Shown here: piece after piece, positions 11,397 through 20,210 of the stretch | Position numbering within the stretch: the first letter of the stretch is position 1 | How the letters are laid out: each line of letters starts with the position of its first letter | Assembly: GCA_028583405.1 (NCBI GenBank) | Contig: CM053258.1 | Location: 175,900-239,899 of the forward strand | Origin: Pogonophryne albipinna | Taxonomy: Eukaryota; Chordata; Actinopteri; Perciformes; Artedidraconidae | Length of the DNA: 64,000 bases | Direction of reading: 5' to 3' | Notes under the pieces: model-generated | What the model was told of the DNA's origin: nothing | What the model saw: only the letters and a program-made list of their open reading frames with translations | Databases searched by the model: none | Made by a program: the position numbers and the translations under genes

Positions 11397-11655
11397 ATCC
11401 ATTCTCCTTGCATTTTGTGAACATCCACCTATACCCATGAAGTTGGCCAGATGTTTGTAATTGTTCAGAGATGAAAGTAATTACTGTCTCAAAACTGGAG
11501 TATTTCTTGCGCCGGGACAGACGACAAGACTTCAAAATCCGTTTTAAATGCCGTTCGGAAAGAATGTAACAGTGACGACGTGCAAGCAGGAACGTAATGT
11601 CCTTATAAGGAAGTCCGAGATTATAATATACCCGAATTAAACTTTCCACTGTCAT
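11397..11655 (-). pseudogene. N-terminal fragment of rve/integrase-core-type transposase
   Basis: On the minus strand, ATG at 11653-11655 opens MTVESLIRVYYNLGL, followed by LLARRHCYILSERHLKRILK and TSGQLHGYRWM. This pattern of a helix-turn-helix followed by an SGQLHGYR-like segment precedes the DDE integrase core in a group of aquatic-animal transposases. The frame then runs straight into the terminal inverted repeat. The whole catalytic domain is therefore missing, consistent with an internal deletion derivative that would need a transposase in trans. About 86 residues of likely homology remain. Confidence 0.65.
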
Positions 11656-11772
11656 TTCAAAACGTATACATACAAGTCTGCATTGAAATGTTGGTCTACT
11701 GTGTGCTGCACTTCCTCCTTGGCGCACTGGTTAGGAAGTGGATTCAAAAATATAGTCAGGATAACGGATTAG

Positions 11773-11792
11773 TTTCTCGTGCGCACGAGAAA
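11773..11792. repeat. 20-bp perfect palindrome in the IS3EU-like element
   Basis: tttctcgtgcgcacgagaaa reads the same on both strands. A near copy occurs at about 11866-11882 (tttctcgtgcgcacgcga). Both lie between subterminal gtcaggataacgg-type motifs, so they may be transposase-binding subterminal repeats; that role is inferred. Confidence 0.8.
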
Positions 11793-11951
11793 GGAACCCG
11801 TTTTCCTGACTTTATTTTTTCCTCATATTTAAACCGTTATCCTGATTTTTTTTTTAAGATACTTTCTCGTGCGCACGCGAAGAGATACAAACCCGTTATC
11901 CTGACTTTTTTTTTTTTCTTCCCATGTCCCTTTAGGGGCTCCGTAGAAACT

Positions 11952-12599
11952 CAAGCTGCTGCTACACTTTATTTGATTTATCTAAATAATTAAGCACTTT
12001 TGAGATGCACACATTTTCAAAAGCTATTTTATTTATTTTCTCTATTTTATTTGTAAATGCAGCCCGAGAGGAACATCACACACATCCACAGTGTTTACTG
12101 TATATCTGTAGAGTTCAATGTTCAGTGATAATACATATTGTTGTTTATGATTGTGCTTTCTTTATTTGATTGGCAGTCAGCTGATGACGACATGCAGACG
12201 TTGATGAAGCTGCAGCTGCTTCAATATCACACTAATTCATAAAGTTAGACACTTTGATGTTCCGGACCTTTGCATGGGGAGACTTCCTGCTCTGTACACA
12301 CACTTCCCTGCTCTGTACACACACTTCCTGCTCTGTCGAGTAAAGATGCTCCAGAGCCACTATTTCAAGCATGCTACGTCATCGAGTGCCGCCGAAGGAC
12401 TGTTCCAATATCCAGCATACTTGGAATTCTACCGAGCCCGGCGCACTTCGTTTGGAGAAATTTCGAGGCTGCACATGAGTAGACTCCGGTCTTAAAATCC
12501 CCACAATGCTTTGCGCACGGACCAATTTCCCCAAATCTGTGGGCGGAAGATGTAAGACAGGGCCTCTCATATGACGCACACCTGCACACCACAAAACTA
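11952..12599. other. Spacer with a short copy of a promoter-region motif
   Basis: No gene was recognised in these 650 bases. At 12284-12338 are three tandem copies of cttcctgctctgtacacaca or close forms, the same motif found at 904-948 and 16404-16448 in the PNP 5' flanks. Small open frames here (12270-12495) look accidental. Confidence 0.5.
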
Positions 12600-12699
12600 G
12601 GGCCAACAGGGTGGGTGGAGGGGGTCTGGAGGACGGGCTTGGGCTACAGCCCAGGGGCACAGCGGAGGACCTGGAAGGGGTCTCGGCGGACGGTCCGGG

Positions 12700-13020
12700 G
12701 GCAAGGCAGAGATCAAGGATGGGCGGACGGCCCGGGGGCAAGGCAGAGTTCAAAAAGGGGGACTCGGGCGGACGGCCCGGGGGCAAGGCAGAGTTCAAGG
12801 ATGGGGTCTCGGGCAGACGGCCCGGGGGCAAGGCAGAGTTAAAAAAGGGGGACTCGGGCGGACGGCCCGGGGGGACAGGCAGAGATCAAGGATGGGGTCT
12901 CGGGCAGACGGCCCGGGGGCAAGGCAGAGTTAAAAAAGGGGGACTCGGGCGGACGGCCCGGGGGGACAGGCTTCGGCAAGATCACCCACGGAAGAGGACC
13001 AGGAGTTGGCAGGACCCCCG
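12700..13020. repeat. Tandem repeat in LTR element, ggcaaggcagag units
   Basis: Units of roughly 45-63 bases of the type ggacggcccgggggcaaggc plus agagttcaaaa-like tail occur about six times. The repeats are G-rich on the + strand. Confidence 0.75.
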
Positions 13021-14872
13021 GCGAGACAGGTGATGGCGGGGCCTCCAACGGAACAGGACAAGGGGTTGGCAGGATCCCCGGCAGAAGAGTTGACGGCAGG
13101 ACCCCCAGAGGAACAGGACATAGGATTGGCAGGACCCCCGGCAGGAGAGTAGTCGGCGGGACCCCCAACGGGACAGGACACAGGGCCGGCAGGACAGCAG
13201 TCGGCGGGACCCCCAACGGGTCAGGACACGGGATTGGCAGGACCCCCGGCAGGAGAGCAGTCGGCGGGACCTCCAACGGGACAGGACACAGGGTTGGCAG
13301 GACCCCCAGCAGGAGAGCAGTCGGCGGGACCCCCAACGGGTCAGGACACGGGATTGGCAGGACCCCCGGCAGAAGAGCAGTCGGCGGGACCCCCAACGGG
13401 ACAGGACACGGGATTGGCAGGACCCCCGGCAGGAGAGCAGTCGGTGGGACCTCCAACGGGACAGGACACAGGGTTGGCAGGACCCCCGGCAGAAGAGCAG
13501 TCGGCGGGACCCCCAACGGGACAGGACATAGGGTTGGCAGGACCCCCGGCAGGAGAGTAGTCGGCGGGACCATCCAACGGGACTGGACATGGAGCCGGCA
13601 GGTCCCCCAGCGGAACCTCCATCGGCACAGGATATAGGTTGGCTGGACCCCCGGCAGAAGAGTAGTCGGCGGGACCTCCAACGGGACAGGACATAGGGTT
13701 GGCAGGACCCCCGGCAGGAGAGTAGTCGGCGGGACCCCCAACGAGACAGGACATGGGATTGGCAGGACCCCCGGCAGGAGAGTAGTCGGCTGGACCTCCA
13801 ACGGGACAGGACATGGAGCTGGCAGGACCCCCAGCGGAACCTCCATCGGCACAGCACACAGGGTTGGCAGGACCCCCGGCAGAGGAATCGTCGACGGGGC
13901 CTCCAGCGGCACGGGACATAGGGTTGGCAAGACCCCCAGCAGAACAGTAGTCGTTGGGGCCTCCAACGGCACGGGACATAGGGTTGGCAAGACCCCCAGC
14001 AGAACCTCCAACGGACCAGGACATTGGGTAGGGACTTCAGAGGGAACTCGAGAGGAGCCTCGAGAGGGAACTCGAGAGGAGACTTGAGAGGTGACTCGAG
14101 AGGAGACTTGAGAGATGACTCGAAAGGGGACTCGAGAGATGACTCGAAAGGGGACTCGAGAGATGACTTGAAAGGGGACTCGAGAGATGACTTGAAAGGG
14201 GACTCGAGAGGGAACTGGAGAGATGACTCGAGAGGGGACTCGAGAGGGAACTGGAGAGATGACCCGAGAGGGGACTCGAGAGGGAACTGGAGAGATGACT
14301 CGAGAGGGGACTCGAGGGGTGACTTGAGAGGGGACTCGAGAGGGAACTTGAGAAGTGTCTTGAAAGGGAATTCGAGAGGGGACTCGAGAGGGGACTTGAG
14401 AGATGACTAGAGAGGGGACTCGAGAGGGAACTGGAGGGGTGACTTGAGAGGAGACTCGAAAGGAGACTCGAGAGGGAGCTGGAGATGTGGTTAGAGAGGG
14501 GACTTGAGAAGGAACTTGAGAGGAGACTTGAGATGGTCGGTTCACCAACAGAAAACACGGGGGGCTGGAGTCGGCCGGAATGCCGACAGGACACGGGGAG
14601 CTGGCGTCGGCCGGTACACCGACAGGACACGGGGAGCTGGCGTCGGCCGGTACACCGACAGGACACGGGGAGCTGGCGTCGGCCGAAGACGAGGGGCTGG
14701 AGTCGAAACCATGGCTGCTGGGGCCAGGACTGAGGCTGGAACCATGGCTGCTGGGGCCAGAACTGGGGCTGGAACCATGGCTGCTGGGGCCAGAACTGGG
14801 GCCGGAACCATGGCTGCTGGGGCCAGAACTGGGGCCGGAACCATGGCTGCTGGGGCCTGTACTGGAGCCCAA
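12839..14872 (-). CDS. Repeat-rich ORF of the LTR element (677 aa, hypothetical)
   Basis: A long minus-strand frame downstream of the gag-like ORF. Residues 1-50 are GPSSHGS-type repeats, then three ADASSPCPVGV-like repeats, then a serine/arginine/valine-rich zone of VPSRVIS-type 4-12 residue repeats (about 130-290), then some 20-residue repeats of LLPGVLPTLCPVPLEVPP type to near residue 640. It matches tandem DNA repeats of 33, 12 and 60 bases. All three frames of the same strand stay open in places, so the open frame may be a by-product of the repeats rather than a protein. No domain was recognised. Confidence 0.3.
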   Translation of the reverse strand: MGSSTGPSSHGSGPSSGPSSHGSGPSSGPSSHGSSPSSGPSSHGSSLSPGPSSHGFDSSPSSSADASSPCPVGVPADASSPCPVGVPADASSPCPVGIPADSSPPCFLLVNRPSQVSSQVPSQVPSLTTSPAPSRVSFRVSSQVTPPVPSRVPSLVISQVPSRVPSRIPFQDTSQVPSRVPSQVTPRVPSRVISPVPSRVPSRVISPVPSRVPSRVISPVPSRVPFQVISRVPFQVISRVPFRVISRVPFRVISQVSSRVTSQVSSRVPSRGSSRVPSEVPTQCPGPLEVLLGVLPTLCPVPLEAPTTTVLLGVLPTLCPVPLEAPSTIPLPGVLPTLCAVPMEVPLGVLPAPCPVPLEVQPTTLLPGVLPIPCPVSLGVPPTTLLPGVLPTLCPVPLEVPPTTLLPGVQPTYILCRWRFRWGTCRLHVQSRWMVPPTTLLPGVLPTLCPVPLGVPPTALLPGVLPTLCPVPLEVPPTALLPGVLPIPCPVPLGVPPTALLPGVLPIPCPDPLGVPPTALLLGVLPTLCPVPLEVPPTALLPGVLPIPCPDPLGVPPTAVLPALCPVPLGVPPTTLLPGVLPILCPVPLGVLPSTLLPGILPTPCPVPLEAPPSPVSPGVLPTPGPLPWVILPKPVPPGRPPESPFFNSALPPGRLPETPSLISACPPGPSARVPLF
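13005..14025. repeat. 60-bp minisatellite inside the LTR element
   Basis: Sixty-base units (ggattggcaggacccccggc then aggagagcagtcggcgggac) occur about 17 times. They correspond to the 20-residue LPGVLPTLCPVPLE repeats on the minus strand. Confidence 0.85.
14035..14535. repeat. 12-bp-based minisatellite (gactcgagaggg)
   Basis: About 40 degenerate 12-base units of gactcgagaggg type. Each XhoI-like ctcgag core is itself a palindrome. Units combine into 24- and 36-base periods. Confidence 0.85.
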
Positions 14873-14885
14873 AGCATGGCTTCTG
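14545..14885. repeat. 33/39-bp tandem repeats near gag-like ORF
   Basis: First, 39-base units with gtcggccggtacaccgacag (14567-14685). Then 33-base units with ggaaccatggctgctggggc (14701-14880). Both lie in the repeat-rich ORF region of the LTR element. Confidence 0.8.
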
Positions 14886-14897
14886 GGGCTAGGGCTG

Positions 14898-15311
14898 CTA
14901 GCTTGGACCTGCGACTCCTTCTCTTAAGAGCCTTTTGGAGGCTCCGTGGACCTCCAAAAGCCAGACGAGTTCCAGAGAATGGCTCCTGGACAGGAGCAGG
15001 AACTGGGGAAGAAGCAGAGGCCGACTCCAGACGGAACACACCGAGGCGTACGGCGCCAGGTTGGGAGTTGGGAGGCAGAGTGCTAGCATGCTGGGGCTAG
15101 CAGGCCGGGAATCACACACCGAGAGGAAGTCCAAAATCCAGCCAGGTAAGAATTTCACTAAACCTGGCTTCTCCATAGCCATCTGGTGCGCCTCAGCCAG
15201 AGCAGCCTCTCGCTGCTGAACTCCAGACGCTCCCCTCCACTTATCAGAGCAGCCAGCAAAAGAAAAAGAAAAACTGAGTAATTCCACCTCAAAGGATCTG
15301 CTGGGGCCCAT
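14898..15311 (-). CDS. Gag-like ORF of the LTR element (137 aa)
   Basis: The ORF opens at an ATG 17 bases after the LTR end, MGPSRSFEVELLSFSF. It includes SGVQQREAALAEAHQMAMEK, a helical-looking segment, then hydrophobic leucine-rich sequence to a stop at 14898. The length is much shorter than a full gag and there is no zinc knuckle. The second half probably results from a frameshift. The gag label rests on position after the LTR and on the element's layout; I do not recognise a family. Confidence 0.45.
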   Translation of the reverse strand: MGPSRSFEVELLSFSFSFAGCSDKWRGASGVQQREAALAEAHQMAMEKPGLVKFLPGWILDFLSVCDSRPASPSMLALCLPTPNLAPYASVCSVWSRPLLLPQFLLLSRSHSLELVWLLEVHGASKRLLREGVAGPS

Positions 15312-15328
15312 TGTTAGTGAGTTCCTTC

Positions 15329-15673
15329 TGTCAGGGATGTACGAAGCAGGCAGGACCCAAAAACACCTTTATTCCAAGGCAAAATGAAACCAAACAGAAC
15401 TCTTCCCCGTGAACAACGTCAAACTACAACAAGGAACTCACAAAGACTAACAGAAAACACAGAACTTAAATGCACACAGGACTAATCAAACAAACAAGAG
15501 ACAGGTGAGGAGGGAGGAGAAAACACAGGGGCACCAGGTGAACACAATCGGGTAATCAGGGAGGGAAAACAGACAGAAAGCAACAGGCAGGAACGGGGGG
15601 TGAACACCTTTCAAAATAAAACAGGAAACCAAAGACAGAAAAAGACAAAACACAACACAGACAGATCGTGACA
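15329..15673 (-). repeat. Long terminal repeat (5' LTR on minus strand)
   Basis: 345 bases beginning TGTCACGATC and ending CATCCCTGACA on the minus strand, with TG...CA ends and a TGTCA/TGACA inverted pair. The minus strand has an AATAAA (GGAATAAAGG) near 15374, a fitting polyadenylation signal. The following bases (GAAGGAACTCACTAACA then ATG) do not show a standard TGG-starting primer-binding site. Confidence 0.7.
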
Positions 15674-16998
15674 CGTGGTTTGCAATTCGCCCCAAAATTC
15701 CAGGCACTAACTAAACGGGAAAAGTACTCCGGTGTGAAAGCACCTATTATAATCAAAGAGAGAAATATGAACGTTAGTTTTTACTGAAATGATCAAATAA
15801 AGTCAACATCTCACAGTCTTTACTGAGCTGTGTGGAGTTTGTTCAACTTTTAAAAGATGTTTGAATGGTGATATACACAGTGATAGATGTTAAGGACTAA
15901 CGTTTATAATAAATACATCTGTATTGATTTATCTTTTCATCAATCATACGTATTGGGATCATTTGTATTAATGTGGACCGGAGGGAGAGGGCGACGAGCA
16001 GAAGTTTCACTTTCCTTTTTATTTCAATTCCAACTTTGGTCCTGAAGAATATGTTTCTTTGTTGTCCACATTCATAAAGCCTAAAGCAACAGCATCAGAG
16101 CCCGGTGCAGAGTCTCTAGATGAGTTTACAGTAGTCCCTCGTTCTTATTGAACATCCATGTTTGTAGTCCGCTGTATAGAAAACTGTAGTTTCCATAGTT
16201 TCCCCACAGCAGCAGACGCACATTCAGGACGTCCGCTGGCGCATCAGAAACACGTGGGATAGTGAAGTGCAGTCTCTTCTCCTAAGTCCTTTTGAATTCT
16301 CCTATCCACTATCCCTTAACCCCGTGACCTTTCACTCAGAGGTCAAGGAATAGGAGATAGGGTTAGAATTTAGGAGCTGATTTTTGGACTATTGGACCGC
16401 AACCCTGCTATGTACACACACTTCCTGCTCTGTACACACACTTCCTGTTACCGTGTCAGTGTGTCCTAAAGCTGCGGCGTTGTTGGTGTTTAACAAGACA
16501 CGCTGGCGAGGAGGCGGGGCTTATCTCCATGTGTATACCAACAACAACAACAGTATTTTGATGTCAACACGTATCAGAATACGGAGAGTTCAAGATCAAG
16601 TGTTTCTGTAAACACACACACACACACACACACTGAGCCCCGGACACACATTTATTTATTGTTGGTGTGTATTTGGTGAATCGTGGTTAACCGCCACTAA
16701 GACAGGTGTGTGTGTGTGTGTGTCACCGTGGGAACGCTTCTGCAGGAATCCAGCACATCAGTTGCCATAGAAACTGAGTTACCATAATAGCAACAGTCTG
16801 ATTTATTCCTGTCAGCACTGAGGGGGGGGGGGGGTCCTTATATAAACACTTATATTTATGTAAGCGTGATGTCATCACTCCACCTGCTGACTCTACCTCT
16901 GAGGGTCAAAGATCAACGACCGGCTGAGTTCACCGCTGCAGCCAATCAGAGGAGAGCAAGCATCTTCTTCTTCTTCTGCTGCTCGTCTCTGCTGGATC
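15674..16998 (+). promoter_or_regulatory. PNP 5' flank and putative promoter, copy B
   Basis: This is the duplicate of 173-1500 and directly precedes the in-frame exon 1. It keeps the ctgctctgtacacacacttc pair (16404-16448), a shorter (AC)n run (16613-16633), a 13-G run (16822-16834), TATATAAA (16839-16846), the CRE-like TGATGTCA and the CCAAT box. Because this copy leads to the intact exon set, it is the better candidate for the working promoter. Confidence 0.45.
16839..16846 (+). promoter_or_regulatory. TATA-like box, PNP copy B
   Basis: TATATAAA about 150 bases before the exon 1 ATG at 16999, directly after the G run; the same arrangement as in copy A. Confidence 0.35.
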
Positions 16999-17024
16999 AT
17001 GCACACTAAAGGAAGCCCCTCCTG
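16999..17024 (+). CDS. pnp: Purine nucleoside phosphorylase, coding exon 1 (copy B)
   Basis: PNP is the cytosolic trimeric enzyme that splits (deoxy)inosine and (deoxy)guanosine with phosphate, giving the base and ribose-1-phosphate for purine salvage. This exon encodes MHTKGSPS plus two bases, then a donor TG|GTAAGA. The two spare bases join to exon 2 (TG|C) to read ...[13 protein letters not shown], in register with the human N-terminus (YTYEDYKNT). Start chosen because it is the only ATG next to a strong donor that keeps exon 2 in frame, and it is conserved in both copies. Intron 1 to exon 2 is about 5.9 kb and holds a minisatellite, a Tc1-like element and a LINE. Confidence 0.75.
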
Positions 17025-17049
17025 GTAAGACCCTTTATTAATGAATGTT

Positions 17050-17365
17050 CTGTGGTTCCTCACGTTCTCTCTGATCTGTGGTTCCTCACGTTCTCTCTGA
17101 TCTGTGGTTCCTCACGTTCTCTCTGATCTGTGGTTCCTCACGTTCTCTCTGATCTGTGGTTCCTCACGTTCTCTCTGATCTGTGGTTCCTCACGTTCTCT
17201 CTGATCTGTGGTTCCTCACGTTCTCTCTGATCTGTGGTTCCTCACTTTCTCTCTGATCTGTGGTTCCTCACGTTCTCTCTGATCTGTGGTTCCTCACGTT
17301 CTCTCTGATCTGTGGTTCCTCACGTTCTCTCTGATCTGTGGTTCCTCACGTTCTCTCTGATCTGT
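17050..17365 (+). repeat. 26-bp minisatellite in intron 1, copy B (about 12 units)
   Basis: Same unit as 1551-2075, but eight units shorter. It begins 25 bases after the exon 1 donor. Confidence 0.95.
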
Positions 17366-17493
17366 CGTTAGGAACACATTAACATGTGTGTTGTAACAGC
17401 GTCTGCTTCACGGTAAACACACAAGTCATATTTTATAAATCAGTAATATCTCCTACAGCAAGGGGGCGAATAGACAGGTTTTGTGTATATATT

Positions 17494-17524
<31 letters not shown>

Positions 17525-17832
17525 GATGTTTATATGTATATTCAGATATCGTTGATTTAAAATAAAGCTTGAGTTGTTATCTGCCCCGAACTTTAAACCT
17601 TCAGTGTTTCCAGTTTTGTGAGAAAGGGTCCTGCAGATAAAACTGTGAATGATCTGTGGACGTCAGCGAGTTCACTTCACAAGTCAAAACTCTATATATA
17701 TGCATATATATATATATACCTGTATATCCTCAAATCAACATCTATACATCTATTCAAGGCTTTATCATCCTGTAGCAGCTTCAGTGGAGATATGGAACCA
17801 CTGAAGTCCTCCAACAGAGCAACATGAATATA

Positions 17833-19592
17833 CACTGAACACAAATATCAACGCAACACTTTTGTTTTTGCTCCCATTTCTCATGAGATGAACTCAAAGA
17901 TCTAAAACATTTTCTATAAACACAAAATAACCATTTCTCTCAAATATCGTTCACAAATCTGAAAGAATGTGTGATAGTGAGCACTTCTCCTTTGCCGAGA
18001 GAATCCATCCCACCTCACAGGTGTGGCATATCAAGATGCTGATTAGACAGCATGATTATTGCACAGGTGTGCCTTAGGCTGGCCACAATAAAAGGCCACT
18101 CTGAAACGTGCACTTTTGCTTTATTGGGGGGGTCTGGGGGGGTCCGAAAACCAGTATCTGGTGGCCCTTACAAAAACCTAACCCTAACCATGATTATTGC
18201 ACAGGTGTGCCTTAGGCAGCCACAATAAAAGGCCACTCTGAAACGTGCAGTTTTATCACACAGCACGATGCCACAGATGTCGCAAGTTTTGAGGGAGCGT
18301 GCAATTGGCATGTTGACAGCAGGAATGTCCACCAGAGCTGTTGCCCGTGAATTGAATGTTCATTTCTCACCATAAGCCGTCTCCAAAGGCGTTTCAGAGA
18401 ATTTGGCAGTACATCCAACCGGCCTCACAACCGCAGACCACGTGTAACCACACCAGCCCAGGACCTCCACATCCAGCATGTTCACCTTCAAGACCGTCTG
18501 AGACCAGCCACTCGGACAGCTGCTGCAACAATCGCTTTGCATAACCAAAGCATTTCTGCTGTCAGAAACCGTCTCAGGGAAGCTCATCTGCATGCTCGTC
18601 GTCCTCATCGGGGTCTCCACCTGACTCCAGTTCGTCGGCGTAACCGACTTGAGTGGGGAAATGCTCACATTCGATGGCGTCTGGCACGTTGGAGAGGTGT
18701 TCTCTTCACGGATGAATCCCGGTTTTCACTGTTCAGGGCAGATGGCAGACAGCGTGTGTGGCGTCGTGTGGGTGAGCGGTTTTCTGATGTCAATGTTGTG
18801 AATGGAGTGGCCCATGGTGGTGGTGGGGTTATGGTATGGGCAGGCGTATGTTATGGACGACGAACACAGGTGCATTTTATTGATGGCATTGTGAATGCAC
18901 AGAGATACCGTGACGAGATCCTGAGGCTCATTGTTGTGCCATTCATCCACGACCATCACCTCATGTTGCAGCATGATAATGCACGGCCCCATGTTGCAAG
19001 GATCTGTACACAATTCCTGGAGGCTGAAAACATCCCAGTTCTTGCATGGCCAGCATACTCACCGGACATGTCACCCATTGAGCATGTTTGGGATGCTCTG
19101 GATCGGCGTATACGACAGCGTGTTCCAGTTCCTGCCAATATCCAGCAACTTGGCACAGCCATTGAAGAGGAGTGGACCAACATTCCACAGGTCACAATCA
19201 ACAACCTGATCAACTCTATGCCAAGGAGATGTGTTGCACTGCGTGAGGCAAATGGTGCTCACACCAGATACTGGTTTTCGGACCCCCCCAGACCCCCCCA
19301 ATAAAGCAAAACTGCACGTTTCAGAGTGGCCTTTTATTGTGGCCAGCCTAAGGCACACCTGTGCAATAATCATGCTGTCTAATCAGCATCTTGATATGCC
19401 ACACCTGTGAGGTGGGATGGATTATCTCGGCAAAGGAGAAGTGCTCACTATCACACATTCTTTCAGATTTGTGAACAATATTTGAGAGAAATGGTTATTT
19501 TGTGTTTATAGAAAATGTTTTAGATCTTTGAGTTCATCTCATGAGAAATGGGAGCAAAAACAAAAGGGTTGCGTTTATATTTTTGTTCAGTG
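17833..19592 (+). mobile_element. Tc1-like DNA transposon, copy B
   Basis: Counterpart of 2542-4304 with the TA target duplication intact on both sides (17831-17832 and 19593-19594). Same extended inverted arms, same filler with cctaaccctaacc near 18178-18190. It lacks a four-base insertion (ggca) present at 2862-2865 in copy A. Confidence 0.93.
18268..19304 (+). pseudogene. Tc1-like transposase, frameshifted, copy B
   Basis: The first frame opens at ATG 18268 and stops at 18373-18375 after the same one-base deletion as in copy A. The rest is open from about 18372 to 19304. The 255-residue frame from 18537 keeps the D...D34E triad (FTDESRF, QHDNARPH, SPDMSPIEHVWD). The normal stop is again lost, and the frame ends in SDPPRPPQ inside the inverted arm. 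The shared frameshift shows that the gene was already dead before the duplication. Confidence 0.9.

Positions 19593-19596
<4 letters not shown>

Positions 19597-19632
<36 letters not shown>
19597..19632 (+). repeat. (TA)n microsatellite, copy B
   Basis: Alternating TA beside the right end of the Tc1-like element; longer than in copy A. Confidence 0.85.
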
Positions 19633-19638
<6 letters not shown>

Positions 19639-19651
19639 CACTGATGTGATA

Positions 19652-20210
19652 CTCAGGTGATATCACAGTTCTATAGAGTCAGGTGATATCACAGTTCTAT
19701 AGAGTCAGGTGATATCACAGTTCTATAGAGTCAGGTGATAGCACAGTTCTATAGAGTCAGGTGATATCACAGTTCTATAGAGTCAGGTGATAGCACAGTT
19801 CTATAGAGTCAGGTGATATCACAGTTCTATAGAGTCAGGTGATAGCACAGTTCTATAGAGTCAGGTGATATCACAGTTCTATAGAGTCAGGTGATAGCAC
19901 AGTTCTATAGAGTCAGGTGATATCACAGTTCTATAGAGTCAGGTGATATCACAGTTCTATAGAGTCAGGTGATAGCACAGTTCTATAGAGTCAGGTGATA
20001 TCACAGTTCTATAGAGTCAGGTGATAGCACAGTTCTATAGAGTCAGGTGATATCACAGTTCTATAGAGTCAGGTGATAGCACAGTTCTATAGAGTCAGGT
20101 GATAGCACAGTTCTATAGAGTCAGGTGATAGCATAGTTCTATAGAGTCAGGTGATAGCACAGTTCTATAGAGTCAGGTGATATCACAGTTCTATAGAGTC
20201 AGGTGATATC
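19652..20210 (+). repeat. 26-bp minisatellite (cacagttctatagagtcagg), before LINE
   Basis: About 21 units of the same array as 4352-4936. The LINE at 20211 divides it from its continuation at 21726-22852. Confidence 0.95.

Larger units (their letters stand above)
11320..11945 (-). mobile_element. IS3EU-like DNA transposon, internally deleted
   Basis: The element begins TACGGAGCCCCTAAAGGGAC and ends with the inverted complement, ...GGGGCTCCGTA. Inverted ends extend about 65 bases (11320-11384 against 11881-11945). It is flanked by a perfect 6-base direct repeat, gaaact (11314-11319 and 11946-11951). TAY...RTA termini with 6-bp target duplications are, as I recall them, features of the IS3EU superfamily. 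Inside are repeated subterminal gtcaggataacgg-like motifs and a perfect 20-base palindrome at 11773-11792. At 626 bases it is far too short to be autonomous. The superfamily call rests on ends, target duplication and the transposase fragment. Confidence 0.75.
12600..15673 (-). mobile_element. LTR retroelement, minus orientation, non-autonomous or truncated
   Basis: The minus strand reads LTR (15673 to 15329), a short leader, a gag-like first ORF from 15311, then a long repeat-rich coding region. No protease, reverse transcriptase, RNase H or integrase was recognised and no 3' LTR was found before 12600, where recognisable element sequence ends. It is therefore either a non-autonomous element or truncated. 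The left boundary is approximate. Confidence 0.6.

Noticed and set aside
13234..14410. Plus-strand frames of GPPTGQDTGLA or RGDSRGNWRDD repeats
   Set aside because: Shadows of the LTR element's tandem repeats; the minus-strand frame following the LTR is the better candidate and is itself uncertain.
2542..19592. Two independent Tc1 insertions
   Set aside because: Both have the same flanks, frameshift and rearranged arm; they are one insertion copied by the segmental duplication.
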